Positions 18,240 to 30,495 are shown, numbered from the stretch's first letter. The stretch is DNA of 64,000 bases from Zeugodacus cucurbitae (GCF_028554725.1 NC_071671.1:29078001-29142000); one strand, 5' to 3'. Program-made: numbers and translations. Notes: a model not told the origin generated them from the sequence alone.

Positions 18240-20309
18240 TAGATTCCATTGGGAGTGGCCAGGAAGGATTCTTTTTCATAAAACTCAAGCAGCTCACGAC
18301 TTCCGGTTTTAGGTCAAATATCCATGGCCAGGGCATGCACCTGGAATGTCTGGACTGAACAGCTGATTGATGTCCCCATACGAATAAAGGCTGATATCAC
18401 TGCTATCCTAGAAGTGCGATTAACGGGACAAGGACGGAACGATATATCAAATTTATTGCGTACCGCGGCAACCGTGACAATTGATCTTCATCAACGACAA
18501 AAAAACAGTTGGTACAATAAGAATTTTCGTTTCGCAGTGGATAAAAAACAGACTGCCTACCTCGCAACGTTGCGATTGACCACAACACGCGCGGGGTGGG
18601 ATAGATATCGAGAGCTGAAGATGAAAGCGAGCCGCATTTGCAGAAGTAAAAAGAAAGAGGCCGAAATGCGTTAGTATGAAAAGCTTGAAAAGCTGGCCGA
18701 CATGGGTAATACTCGAAAGTTTTATGAAAAGTAGAGGCGATTTACAGAAGGTTTCAAGACCGGAGTATTACCATGTAGGGACCGAGGAGGTAATCTGGTA
18801 ACGGATGTCCAGGGCATACTGTGTTCATTGACACTTCTCTCACCTGCTGAATGGATCTCAGCAGTGATAGTGCAACACCAGGAGAGGACGAACTCGATTC
18901 CCCAATCGATGATGATGGAACTGATGTTAAATTGCCAGGCCATGAATAAATTCGAATAGCAATTATCCTCTTGAAGAACAACAAAGCAACGGGGGCAGAT
19001 GGATTGCCGGCCGAGCTTTCAAATACGCCGAAGAAGAACTGATAAGGTGCATGCATCAGATTCTTTGCAGAATATGGTCGGACGAAAGCATGCCCGACGA
19101 TTCAAATCTCCTCAATATCGCATACAAGTTCCTCTCAAGCGAATTGTGTGAAATAATAAAGCCCACCAATAACGAACTGATTGTGTGTATCAATGTGGCT
19201 TTAGACCTGGAAAAACCACCATGGATCAGATATTCACCATGCACCAAGTCTTGGAAAAGACCCGAGGGAGAAGAATCGATACACACAACTTTTTCATCGA
19301 TTTCAAAGCTTCGTTCGATATTACGAAATCTATACTTAAATTGACGTTGAGCAACACCAAAAGCTCCGTCAGGATCGGGAAGGACCTCTTCGAGTCGTTC
19401 GACACCAGGGGAGGTTTCAGACAGGGTGACACACTATTGTGCGACGGCAGAGCTATATAGAGAAGGTACAATATTCTATAAGTGTGTACTCGAAATCCAA
19501 CTGAGAATCACTCTGACCAACATTTGCTACTTTGGACTGAGTAGGCAATTGAGAAGTAATGTCCTCTCTCGACAAACCAAAATCAAACTCTACATATCGC
19601 TCATTATTTCCGTCCTAATGTATGGTGCATAAACGTGAACGATGACAACATCCACGTCACTGTTGACAGTCATAACCACGACGTCATATTTAATTTCGTA
19701 TACCTGGGGACCAGCATCATCAACACCAACATTGTCAGCCTCGAAATCCAACGAAGAATCACTCTTGCCAACAAGTGCTACTTTGGACTGAGTAGGCAAT
19801 TGAAAAGTAAAATCCTCGCTCGACGAACCAAAATCAAACTCTACCAGTCGCTTATCATTCCCGTCCTGATTTATGGTGCAGACGATGCGTGGACGATGTC
19901 AACATCCGATGAGATGACACTAGGATTTTTCGAGGGGAAAATTTTGCACATGGTTTATGGTCCCTTAAACATTGGCAACGGCGAATACCGCGGACGATGG
20001 AAAGATGAGCAGTACGAGTTATACGACGACATTGGCATAGTTCAGCGAATAAAAAGACAGCGGCTACGTCATGTTGTCCGAATGGACGAAAACACTCCAG
20101 CTCTTAAATTGTTCGATGCAGTACCCGCCGGAGGAAGCCGAGGAAGGGGAAGGCCTCCACTCCGTTGGAAGGACCAGGTAGAGAGCGACCAGGTTGGGAT
20201 CTCCAACTGAGGCCGAACTGAGAGGGTATGAGAGGAGTGGCGCGCTGTTATCGATTTTGCTATAACCGGCTAAACGGTTTCCACCCCAATCACATCCATA
20301 CATACTATG
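18240..20309 (+). pseudogene. RTE-type LINE copy L3 (decayed, subfamily B)
   Basis: Starts in the LINE leader ('ttgggagtggccaggaagg') and passes into the endonuclease start (ACTWN near 18330). A deletion then joins this to the middle region (YLATLR..TTRAGWDRYRELK). RT blocks are short and disordered, and a duplicated C-terminal segment is present (about 19480-19560 and 19735-19860 both carry 'cttggactgagtaggcaatt'). It ends with RGRPPLRWKDQVE, the subfamily-B hairpin AACCG..CGGTT near 20264-20279 and a CATAC tail. Numerous stops make it inactive. Confidence 0.88.
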
Positions 20310-20464
20310 TATATATGTTAGTGTACTCTTCTCAGTTTCTTAGCGAGTCGTCGGTGATTCATATTGTTTACAGGCTTTATTAGAATTAAATTGTCAAACA
20401 ACGGTTTCTAACTGTTGAAGTCAATTACATGTAGGCATGTGTGTTTCTTTATTTGAAATAACAT

Positions 20465-21655
20465 ATTGTGTGCATACGGGTGTTTTATTCTTTTGTAACA
20501 GATGTAATTTGTTTTTAATTTGATTATTTTTTAAGGAAAAATGCCACGAGCCAGACGAGCAAAAATAGGTCGGCGAACACGTTATGCAAATGATGTGGCA
20601 TTACTTAGACGAAAACAGACTGCAGATGAACACGCACAAGTTAATGCATCGCAGAGTGAACGTAATGCACGAAATATTATACATATATAGATCTGTTGAC
20701 CCTGTACATGTACTGAATCTTTCACGGCGATCACGACTACGTCGTGATGTTGTGGCTGAAATGATGCGTGCTGGTTTTAATTAAAACATATATTAGAATG
20801 ATTTACGCATTATGTACACATTATGATGCGGCTAACTCCTTGAACTCTTGCTGATGAAATAAATGCCTGTTTGAAGTCATCAATTCTTTGGAGATATGTA
20901 CAAATATTTACACCGAACATTACAATATGATCCAGGTGCCCATGAGTTTTCAAAACAATTGTTAAAAATTGGTTATGGCAAAATACAAATCCAAAGTACC
21001 AATGGATTGATCATTATACTGAAACATTTTTATACAATTGCGAAATCGATAGATAAATTGATTGAACGTGTTTTCCGCAGAATTATAGAAATCATCATTG
21101 GTTGAGAGAAGACGCCATTTTAGCACTAAAGAACATTAATATCAGTGTCATTTATGTTCAAATTCAATCGAGACTGTCAGGTGTAGTCATGACATTTAAA
21201 TCACAATTGACAGTGGTATGAATCAATATGGGGCATTGAATTATCCCATTGAATTTGAATCTGAAGGATACTTAAATCTGAAGGATGGTTCTTTGATTAT
21301 ATTATTACGAAATATTAATCCACCAAAACTGTGTAATGGCACTGGATTGGCAGTTATTGCCAAATTTGATTGAAGCTACGATCTTAACTGCTAATTAAAA
21401 GGAGAAGTTTATTTGATACCGCGCATTCCTTTGATTCCAACTGATATGCCATTTCAATTCAAACGATAACAATATTATGTGCTTTTATCCTCAAAATGGA
21501 AAAACATTAATGTTTATCAAAATGTATTGGATTAGGTTTTAAAACAGCTAGCAATTATTAAAATATTTTTTGTTTGAATAAATGAATTTGATATTAAAAT
21601 AAAATTGTTTTATTATTTCATTTTATACGTAGCGAAGCACGTACTGGGCCGCTAG
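20465..21655 (+). mobile_element. Helitron remnant with intact 3' end
   Basis: The right end has the structure expected of a Helitron: a hairpin TACGT-A-GC-GAA-GC-ACGTA at about 21635-21652, then CTGGGCCG and the terminal CTAG (21652-21655) followed by T. Inside it, a 50-codon plus-strand frame from the ATG at 20541 is rich in Arg (MPRARRAKIGRRTR), like the N-terminus of Helitron Rep proteins. About 21216-21480 encodes a decayed helicase C-terminus. Most of the Rep-helicase is deleted. The left end was not located. Confidence 0.72.
21216..21480 (+). pseudogene. Helitron PIF1-type helicase, C-terminal remnant
   Basis: The frame reads ALNYPIEFESEGYLNLKDGS, then IILLRNINPPKLCNGTGLAV, stops, and in a shifted frame GEVYLIPRIPLIPTDMPFQF. 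These are the conserved late blocks of the SF1 helicase encoded by Helitrons ('LLRN.NP..LCNGTRL', 'IPRI.L.P....PF.F.R'). The Walker motifs are absent. The next family blocks (FAMTINKSQGQ) are not seen, so only a fragment is left. Confidence 0.82.
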
Positions 21656-22026
21656 TATACTATATATAATGACGTTTGTTTTCTAGCGGAGTTTATTCCG
21701 ATTATGTGAATTAAATTGTATTCTGCCATGTTCACAAGCATTACATTTACTTATATCCATATATTTACAATGCGTGTTGATAGTGCATCACTTATTATTT
21801 GTTAGTATACAACACTTGTATTAAATTGAATTAAAGATAAATAAATTTATGTATGGAAACAATTTAATAAAGTATTAATGGGAAATGTACTGATTACTAA
21901 TCTCGTACTCGGCGGTTCTCGGCTAATCTAAATTAACCAATCTGTGTAAATAAGGCGATTCAACTAGGACCTACTTTTTATCACAAGCCTACATCTGCTA
22001 CAAATGGATTGATCGTGAATGCATGT
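21656..22026. other. Unassigned AT-rich sequence
   Basis: No gene or known repeat recognised between the Helitron end and LINE L4. Confidence 0.4.
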
Positions 22027-22034
22027 TACAGTAT

Positions 22035-24209
22035 GTATGTATGTATGTGATTGGCGTTAAACCGTTTAGCCGGTTATAGCCAAATCGATGAGATCGCGCC
22101 ACTCCTATCTTTCCTTCGCAGTTCGGCGCCAGTTGGAGATTCCTACTGTAACCAGGTCGGTCTCCACCTGGTCCCTGCAACGGAGTGGAGGCCTTCCCCT
22201 TCCTCGGCTTCCTCCGGCGGGTACTGCATCGAATACTTTCAGAACTGGAGTGTTTTCGTCCATTCGGACAATATGACCTAGCCAGCGTAACCGCTGTCTT
22301 TTTATTCGCTGAACTATGTCAATGTTGTCGTATAACTCGTACAGCTCATCGTTCCATCGTCTGCGGTATTCGCCGTTGCGAATGTGTCGTCTCATCTGAT
22401 GTTGACATCGTCCAAGCTTCTGCACCATAAAGCAGGACGGGATTGATAAGCGACTTGTAGAGTTTGATTTTGGTTCGTCGAGAGAGGCCTTTACTGTTCA
22501 ATTGCCTACTCAATAATCGCGACATAAAGGCAGCTCCTTTTCGTGCTGTCGAAAGCAGCTTTGAAATCGACAAAAAGGTGGTGTGTGTCAATCCTCTTTT
22601 CACGGGTCTTCTCCAACATTAGGCGCATGGTGAATATCTGGTCCATGGTGGACTTTCCAGGTCTAAAGCCACACTGATAAGGTCCAATCAGTTTGTTGAC
22701 AGTGGGCTTAAGTCTTTCACACAGTAGGCTGGATAAAACCTTATAGGCGATATTTAGGAGGCTTTTCCCACGGTAATTGGCACAGTTTGTGGGATCTCCC
22801 TTTGTATGGATTGGGCAGAGCACACTGAGATTCTAATCGTCAGGCATGATTTCATCCGACCATATTTTGCAAAGAAGCTGATGAATGCACATTATCAGTT
22901 CTTCGCCGCCGTATTTGAATAGCTCAGCTGATAATCTATCGGCCCCTGCCGATTTGTTGTTCTTCAGGCGGGTAATTGCTATTCGAATTTCTTCATGGTC
23001 GGGTAATGGAACATCTGTTCCATCGTCATCGATTGGGGGATCGGGTTCGCCATCTCCTGGTGTTGTACTCTCACTGCCATTCAGCAGGTCGGAGAAGTGT
23101 TCCCTCCATAATCCCAGTATCCCCTGGACGTCGGTTACCAGATTACCACCTTGGTCTCTACATGATGATGCTCCGGTCTTGAAACCTTCGCTAAGTCGCT
23201 TAATTTTTTCATAAAATTTTCGAGCATTCCCTCTGTCTGCCAGCTTCTCAAGCTCTTCGTACTCACGCATTTCGGCCTCTTTCTTTTTTTTTCTGCAGAT
23301 GCGTCTCGCTTCCCTCTTCAGCTCTCGGTATCTATCCCATCCCGCACGTGTTGTGGTTGTTTGCAACGTTGCGAGGTAGGCAGTCTGTATTCTCTCCGCT
23401 GCGAGACCTGCATTCCTCATCGTACCAGCTGTTTTTTTGACTTTTCCGAAAGCCAAATGGTTTCGGTTGCAGCGGTACGCAGTGAGTTTGAGATACCGTC
23501 CCACAGTTCCCTTATACCGAGATGCTGATGAGTGCTCTCAGAGAGCAGGAGTGCAAGTCGAGTAGCCAGCGAAGTCGATCAGCCTCAGGCCGTTTGGCGA
23601 TGTTTCGTCATGGCTGAATTTTCCGACTGTTGTGCCAAAGACACCTTCTTTACCCACCCTGGCGTTATAATCGTCAAGCACGATTTTGACATCGTGGTGG
23701 GGGCAGCGTTCATAGGTGCGTTCTATGGTTGGGGCGTGGGCGTGGTCGCTTTTATGCGGATTGTGGCTAGACGTTCATCCACCGTGGTGAATGTCAGGAC
23801 TCGGCGACGTAGTCTCTCTCCCACCACAAATCCAACACCAAATTTGCGCTCCTTTATACGGCCGCTGTAGTAGATGTCACAAGGACCCACCTTCTTCCGT
23901 CCTTGTCCCGTCCATGGCACTTTTTGGATGGTGATGTCAGCCTTTAGTCGTATGGGGACATCAACCAGCTGTTCAGTCCAGACATTCCAGGTGCATGCCC
24001 TCAAATCAAAGGTCCCAAACTCTACGCACAACCGCAGAAGCGCGTTTGCCTTCAAACGGATGTTTGTTAGCTACCCAGAGGATACTTGGTCGAAAACCGG
24101 AAGTCGTGAGCTGCTTGAATAATGTGGAGAAGAATCGTTTCTGGCCACTCCCAAGTGAATGACAATCAAAAACTTTCCTCACTTACGTGAACTTCTACAC
24201 ATGATCCCA
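22035..24209 (-). pseudogene. RTE-type LINE copy L4 (subfamily B)
   Basis: A minus-strand copy from the tail (CATA)n at 22035-22046 to the leader start at about 24209, flanked by the 8-bp duplication TACAGTAT (22027-22034, overlapping the tail, and 24210-24217). The endonuclease is truncated and its 5' piece (about 23723-24055) joins directly to the middle region (22833-23504, YRELKREARRICRKK through ADRLSAELFKYGG). Part of RT (22506-22823) is followed by a deletion that removes the YADD box, and then the C-terminal segment. It is inactive. The insertion lies about 230 bp downstream of the last visible PTP exon. Confidence 0.9.
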
Positions 24210-24309
24210 TACAGTATAAGGACCATAAATACTCTTCTCATTTTTCGATGCCTGCTTGCGTTTTCGTCTCTATGGAAGAAAGGCTGACTTTATAGCTTTT
24301 TCTCTATCT

Positions 24310-24435
24310 AGGAATACTCGATACAGATTACTTCGATGGCCATAGTATCGGCAAAAATTATGGATTTCGTCAAGACCTCTAGCAACATATACTTATTAAC
24401 TAGATTCCACATACATACATTATACATAAATGTAC
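24310..24435. other. Region where the next PTP exon is expected
   Basis: On the minus strand after the donor at 24436-24441, a frame at about 24308-24376 reads TKSIIFADTMAIEVICIEYS and then stops. It could be a further exon with a lesion, or intron. The KC..Y.P block expected next in PTPs is not evident, so I leave it unassigned. Confidence 0.2.
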
Positions 24436-24441
24436 ACTTAC

Positions 24442-24576
24442 ATTTGTTCCTTCTTGAAATTGAGTTAACATTACAATTATACGAACATTGTATTGTAAAA
24501 TCATACGCCAAAAATCCATAGTAGTTTCAGATTTGGGTCCTTGTGAAGCAATATATTCTTTTTTTATCTTATAACC
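24442..24576 (-). CDS. Receptor-type protein tyrosine phosphatase, PTP-domain exon
   Basis: A 135-bp exon (45 codons, phase 0 at both ends) bounded by acceptor 'ttacag' and donor GTAAGT, read on the minus strand. It encodes GYKIKKEYIASQGPKSE, then MDFWRMILQYNVRIIVMLTQ, then FQEGTN. This matches the classical PTP blocks 'GY..P..YIA.QGP...T..DFWRM.W......IVMLT....G'. It follows the 24634-24704 exon after a 57-bp intron and completes the SDYINASFID-GY motif across the splice. In the family this region forms the phosphotyrosine-side scaffold; the WPD loop and HCSAGxGRTG catalytic loop should be in later exons, which I do not find. The exon is open with no lesion. Confidence 0.93.
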
Positions 24577-24633
24577 CTGTAAATTTTGGATTTTTGAATT
24601 TCAGTATATAAGCTGGATATTGCATTTACTTAC

Positions 24634-24704
24634 GTCAATGAAAGAAGCATTAATATAGTCGGAACCTTCGTCATCAACATCTAATAAAACTCGATTTTTA
24701 TCAT
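24634..24704 (-). CDS. Receptor-type protein tyrosine phosphatase, short PTP exon
   Basis: A 71-bp minus-strand exon with acceptor 'tttcag' and donor GTAAGT. Joined in phase to the exon at 29940-30139, whose last base T completes a Tyr codon, it reads (Y)DKNRVLLDVDDEGSDYINAS and FID. This is the PTP signature 'NRY.DI.PYD..RV.L......SDYINASFIDG' that binds and orients phosphotyrosine. The two introns around it are 57 bp (downstream) and 5235 bp (upstream); the larger one holds the palindromic element and LINE L5. Length and phase fit a real exon. I did not assign an ortholog; Drosophila receptor PTPs such as Ptp52F, Ptp10D or Ptp4E are candidates for comparison. Confidence 0.93.
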
Positions 24705-26184
24705 CTGAAATTACACAGATACACACGTTAAAATATTACAAATTTAATATTATTTTTAATGTCAAATGAGAACTAAAAATATAAACAAATTGTAAATATG
24801 TCAACAATATCTAAATTAATTGTGGCTAAATAAGTTGCACATGAAATCAATCATTACACTGTACAATTATTGGACCAAACTAATTTTTCCGGGAGATTGA
24901 GACATATATAAGTAAAAACAAGTAAGGAAGGGCTAAGTTCGGATGTAACCGAACATTTTGTACTCTCGCAATTTATTTATTTAACTTTATTAATATTATA
25001 CAATACACAATTTGACCCACACATTCGTCATATATATTGTATAAAGTCCATGAAAGTTGGAACCCCTAATATTAGGTTAGAAGTGCCGAGGTCCTCATGT
25101 TCGATATATGGGGCCTTGACAACCTATGGTCCGATTACGGTGATTTTTAAAATGGGGCTGCCACACTATAAACGTAGTATTTGTGCAAAGTTCTGCATCG
25201 ATATCTTCACTAGTGCTTACTTTATATATTGTAAAGTTAACGATTCAGATCGTCTTCAAAGTTCTGGTATATAGGAAATAGGCGTGGTTTGGCCTATTTT
25301 CACAACATATCAAAGGGATGTAAGGAAACTATTACAAACCAAGTTTTGTAAAAAAATCTGAGTGTAGCTTCTATCTGCCATTTCCTATGTGAAATTTAGT
25401 GTTTCTGACGTTTTTGGTTAGTGAGCTAACCCACTTTTAGTAATTTTCAACCTAACCTTTGTATGGGAGGGGGCGTGGTTATTATCCGATTTCTGTCATT
25501 TTTGGACTGTATAAGGAAATGGCTAAAAGAAACGACTGCAGAAAGTTTGGTTTACATAGCTCTATTGGTTTGCGAGATATATACAACAAACCTATTTGGG
25601 GGCGGGGCCACGCCCACTTCCCCAAAAAAATTACATCCAAATATGCCTCTTCATAGTGCGATCCTTCATACCAAATTTTATTTCCATAGCTTTATTTATG
25701 GCTTTCGAACTTAACCTTCTTATGGTGCCAAGAAACACGTGTTCCAAGTCTCATTAAGATATCTTAATTTTTACTCAAGTTATCGCTTGCACGGACAGAC
25801 GGACAGATGGACAGACGGACGGACGGACAGACATCCAGATTTCAAATCCACTCATCACCCGGATCATTTGTGTATATATAACCCCATATCTAACTCTTAT
25901 ATTTCTTGGTGACACAAACAACCTTTCGAAAATGGGCAAAATCGGTCTAATGCCACGCCCACAAAATGGCGGAAACCGAAAACCTATACAGTGTCATAAC
26001 TAAGCCATAAATAAAGTTATGAAAATAAAATTTGGAACATAGGATCCCATTAGGGAGGGGCACATTTGGATGTAATTTATTTGGGGAGGTGGCCGCGGTC
26101 CCGCCCTCAAATTGGTTTTTTGTACATATCTCGGAAACCAATAGAGCTATATAAACCAAACTTTTTGCAGTCGTTTTGTTTAGC

Positions 26185-26194
26185 CACTTCTTAG
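26185..26194. repeat. Target duplication of LINE L5, left copy
   Basis: CACTTCTTAG adjacent to the LINE's 3' tail; identical 10 bp at 29122-29131. Confidence 0.88.
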
Positions 26195-29121
26195 TATGTA
26201 TGTGATTGGCGTTGCAACCGTTTAGCCGGTTATAGCCGAATCGACGATAGTGCGCCACCTCTCTCTCTCCTTCGCAGTTCGGCGCCAGTTGGAGATCCCA
26301 AGTTTAATCAGGTCGCGCTCCACCTGGTCCCTCCAACGGAGTGGAGGCCTTCCCCTTCCTTGGCTTCCTCCGGCGGGTGCTGCATCGAACACTTTCAGGG
26401 CTGGAGTGTTTTCGTCCATTCGGACAACATGACCTAGCCAGCGTAGCCGCTGTCTTTTTATTCGCTGAACTATGTCAATGTCGTCGTATAACTCGTACAG
26501 CTCATCGTTCCATCGTCTGCGGTATTCGCCGTTGCCAATGTTCTGAGGACCATAAATCTTACGCAAAATTTTCCTCTCGAAAACTCCTAGTGTCGTCTCA
26601 TCTGATGTTGACATCGTCCAAGCTTCTGCACCGTAAAGCAGGACGGGAATGATAAGCGACTTGTAGAGCTTGATTTTGGTTCGTCGAGAGAGGACTTTAC
26701 GGTTCAATTGCCTACTCAGTCCAAAGTAGCACCTGTTGGCAAGAGTTATTCTGCGCTGGATTTCGAGGCCGACATTGTTCGTGTTGTTGATGCTGGTTCA
26801 CAGGTATACGAAATTATCTACGACCTCGAAGTTATGACTGTCAACAGTGACGTGGGAGCCAAGACGCGAATGCGCCGACTGTTTGCTTGATGACAGGAGA
26901 TATTTCGTCTTGTCCTCATTCACCTCCAGACCCATTCGCTTCGCTTCCTTATCCATGCGGGAAAAAGCAGAACAAACGGCGCGGTTGTTGCTTCCGATGA
27001 TATCAATATCATCGGTGTACGCCAGGAGCTGTACACTCTTGTAGAAGATTGTACCTTCTCGGTTTAGCTCTGCAGCTCTTATAATTTTTTCCAGCATCAG
27101 GTTAAAGAAGTCGCACGATAGTGAGTCACCTTGTCTGAAACCTCGTTTGGTATCGAACGGTTCGGAGAGGTCCTTCCCAATCATGACGGAGCTTTTGGTG
27201 TTGCTCAACGTCAATTTACACAGCCGTATTAGTTTTGCGGGGATACCAAATTCAGACATCGCGGCATAAAGGCAACTCCTTTTCGTACTGTCGAAAGCAG
27301 CTTTAAAGTCGACAAAGAGGTGGTGTGTGTTGATCCTACTTTCACGGGTCTTCACCAAAAATTAGCGCATAGGGAATATCTGGTCTGTTGATGATTTTCC
27401 AGGTCTAAAGCCACACTGATAAGGTCCAATCAGTTTGTTGACGGTGGGCTTTAGTCTTTCACACAATACGCTCGACAGAACCTTATACGCGATGTTGAGG
27501 AGGCTTATCCCACGGTAATTGGCGCAAATTGTGGGGTCTCCCTTTTGGTGTATTGGGCAGAGCACACTGAGATTCCAATCGTCAGGCATGCTTCCTTCCG
27601 ACCATATTCTGCAAAGAAGCTGATGCATGCACCTTATCAGTTCTTCGCCGCCGTATTTGAATAGCTCTGCCGGTAATCTATCGGCCCCCGCTGCTTTGAT
27701 GTTTTTCAAGCGGGTAATTGCTATTCGAATTTCTTCATGGTCGGGTAATGGAACATCTGTTCCATCGTCATCGATTGGGGGATCGGGTTCGCCATTTCCG
27801 GGTGTTGTACTCTCACTGCCATTCAGCAGGTCGGAGAAGTGTTCCCTCCATAATCCCAGTACGCCCTGGACATCGGTTACTAGATTACCACCTTGGTCTC
27901 TACATGAGGATGCTCCGGTCTTGAAACCTTCGTTAAGTCGCTTAATTTTTTCATAAAATTTTCGAACATTCCCTCTGTCTGCCACCTCCTCAAGCTCTTC
28001 GTACTCACGCATTTCGGCCTCTTCCTTTTTTGTCTGCAGATGCGTCTCGCTTCCCTCTTCAGCTCTCGGTATCTATCCCATCCCGCACGTGTTGTGGTCG
28101 TTTGCAACGTTGCGAGGTAGGCAGTCTGTTTTCTCTCCGCTGCGAGACGGTACTCCTCATCGTACCAGCTTGTTTTTTGTCGTTGCCGAAAACCAATTGT
28201 TTCGGCTGCAGCGGTACGCAGTGAGTTGGAGATGCCGTTCCACAGTTCCCTTATACCGAGATGCTGATGAGTGCTCTCAGAGAGCAGGAGTGCAAGTCGA
28301 GTAGAGTATTTCGTGGCTGTCTGTTGCGATTGCAGCATTTCGACGTCGAACCTTCCTTGTGTTTGTTGACGGGCATTCTTTGCTGCACAGAGGCGGGTGC
28401 GTAATTTCGCTGCAACCAGATAATGGTCCGAGTCTATATTTTGTCCTCGGAGCGTACGCACGTCTAAAACACAGGAGACATATCTTCCGTCTATCACAAC
28501 GTGATCGATTTGATTACGCGTGTTTCGATCAGGAGACAGCCAATTAGCTTGATGTGTTTTCTTATGCTGGAATCTGGTACTACAGACGACCATATTTCGG
28601 GCCCCAGCGAAGTCGATCAGCCTCAGGCCGTTTGGCGATGTTTCGTCATGGAGGCTGAATTTTCCGACTGTTGTGCCAAAGACACCTTCTTTACCCACCC
28701 TGGCGTTAAAATCGCAAAGCACGGGGGCAGCGCTCATAGGTGCGTTCTAGGCGCTCATAAAAGGTATCTTTGATCACTTCGTCCTTCTCTTCCGTCGGGG
28801 CGTGGGCGCAAATCAGCGATATGTTGAAGAACCTCGCTTTGATGCGGATTGTGGCTAGACGTTCATCCACCGGGGTGAATGCCAGGATTCTGCGACGGAG
28901 TCTCTCTACCACCATAAATCCAACACCAAATTTGCGCTCCTTTATTTGGCCGCTGTAGTATATGTCACTAGGACCCACCTTCTTCAGTCCTTGTCCCGTC
29001 CATCGCACTTCTTGGATGGCGGTGATGTCAGCCTTGAGTCGTATGAGGACATCAACCAGCTGGGCAGAGGTACCTTCCCAATTAAGGGTCCGGACATTCC
29101 AGGTGCATGCCCTTATAAGTA
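26195..29121 (-). pseudogene. RTE-type LINE copy L5 (5'-truncated, subfamily B)
   Basis: A 2.9-kb minus-strand copy flanked by the 10-bp duplication CACTTCTTAG. It starts inside the coding region near the endonuclease N-terminus (GCATGCACCTGGAATGTC, reverse strand, near 29105) and lacks the leader, the usual outcome of incomplete target-primed reverse transcription. Endonuclease pieces are at 28706-29008 and 27880-28737 (SDHYLVAAKLRTR), the middle at 27362-28012, RT at 26798-27358 (YTDDIDII at the active site instead of YADD) and the C-terminus at 26222-26707 ending ITG. A handful of frameshifts separate these frames, so it is comparatively young but inactive. Confidence 0.93.
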
Positions 29122-29131
29122 CACTTCTTAG
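29122..29131. repeat. Target duplication of LINE L5, right copy
   Basis: CACTTCTTAG at the 5' side of the LINE, matching 26185-26194. Beyond it the interrupted repeat continues with 'tgcagtccaaaaattaaag'. Confidence 0.88.
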
Positions 29132-29939
29132 TGCAGTCCAAAAATTAAAGAAATCGGATAATAACCACGCCCACCTCCCATAAAAAGGTTAGGTTGAAAA
29201 ATACTAAAAGTGGGTTAACTCACTAACGAAAAACGGCAGAATCACTAAATTTTACATAAGAAATGGCAGATGAAAGCTTCACTCAGATTTTTTTACAAAA
29301 TGGAAAGTGGGCGTGGCGTCGCCCACTTATGGGTCAAAAACCATATCTCAGGAACTACTCGACCGATTTCAATGAAACTTTGTTTGTAATAGTTTCCTTA
29401 CATCTCAATGATATGTCGTGAAAATAGGCCAAATCGGTTCACAACCACGCCTACTTCCTTTATACCAGAACTTTGAAGTGGATCTGAATCGTTTACATTA
29501 CAATATATTAAGTAAACACTAGTGAAGATATCGGTGCAGAACTTTGCACAAATACTATGTTTATAGTGTGGCAGCCCCATTCTAAAAATCGCCGAAATCG
29601 GACCATAGGGTTTTAAGGCCCCATATATCGAACACGAGGACCTCGGTGCTTCTAGTCTAATATTATGGTTTCCAACTTTCAATCGACTTTATACAATATA
29701 TATAACGAATATGTGGGTCAAATTGTGTATTACATAATATAAATAAAGTCAAATAAATAAATTGCGAGAGTATAAAATGTTCGGTTACACCCGAACTTAG
29801 TCCTTCCTTACTTGTTATTCTATGATTAGTGGCAACAAAATTACAATTAGTGGTAAAAGGTTTTAAAGGAAAAAATAATTTTCGTAAGATTTATAGAAAT
29901 TTTAATTGTTAATATATATGTATGCATATGTATACTTAC

Positions 29940-30139
29940 ACGGAAATATATCTGTGTATCGATTTTTGTTTGATGCTGTTTCTGATGCCGAATAGCTGAG
30001 GTCTGTCGCAACAAATGCCAATTCTTTATACTCCCTTATTACTTTCTCTGCTTTAGTTAATGTTTTATAGTAAATGGCGAAAGTCTTTCCGGCAATGTCA
30101 CCGAGTGAGTCTTCGATTACATGACATGAATCTTTCTGC
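29940..30139 (-). CDS. Receptor-type protein tyrosine phosphatase, juxtamembrane exon
   Basis: A 200-bp minus-strand exon with acceptor 'gattttag' and donor GTAAGT. Its first base completes the Trp codon begun in the 46011-46483 exon (TG|G), and its last base starts the Tyr codon completed at 24704. It encodes QKDSCHVIEDSLGDIAGKTF, a linker with FAIYYKTLTKAEKVIREYKE, and ELAFVATDLSYS before NKNRYTDIFP. The last part is the start of the PTP domain; the 'F..EF..L........A....NKNRY.DI.PYD' pattern is typical of receptor PTPs. The exon is open without lesions. It is separated from the transmembrane exon by an intron of about 15.9 kb filled with transposons. Confidence 0.93.
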
Positions 30140-30495
30140 CTAAAATCAAAGAGTTTAGTTAGATAACACGACGAAATTTTTTTAAAATAAATTATATGTA
30201 TGGCTCAGATTGTTATTACATATTGATAGCAAAATAGAGCAACGAAAATTCAATTATTCAGCCCTATCACGCAATTCATCGTACACTGTTTTTTCGGAAA
30301 AGTTACGAAATTGCTTTCATGCAATTCGATTATCTGAAAAAGTAAGTTCGAAATTCGTAAAGTGACATTCACAGAATACATTTGAATCGTCAAATTCGGA
30401 AGTTTTTTTAAATTATTCTACGACGCGTTTTTGCTAACGGAAAAATTTAAGAATATACTAAAAAAGAAGAAATAAAGCAAAATAAAAGGTTCAAA

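Larger units (their letters stand above)
24917..29816. mobile_element. Palindromic foldback-like element split by LINE L5
   Basis: Both outer ends carry the family terminus (AACAAGTAAGGAAGG at 24917; its complement CCTTCCTTACTTGTT ending at 29816). The left arm runs 24917-25702; the right arm is its reverse complement at 26003-26194 and, after the LINE, 29122-29816. The spacer is about 300 bp (25703-26002) and includes a GACGGACA-type short tandem run near 25790-25830. The element lies wholly inside a PTP intron. No protein is encoded. Transcription of the host gene would place a long self-complementary hairpin in its pre-mRNA. Confidence 0.82.

Noticed and set aside
24308..24376. Candidate next PTP exon (TKSIIFADTMAIEV...)
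   Set aside because: It needs an arbitrary acceptor, lacks the KC..Y.P block and ends in a stop; kept only as an unassigned region.
25780..25830. GACGGACAGACGG-type run considered as a CRISPR-like or satellite array
   Set aside because: It is a simple short tandem run that is part of the foldback family, with no spacers.
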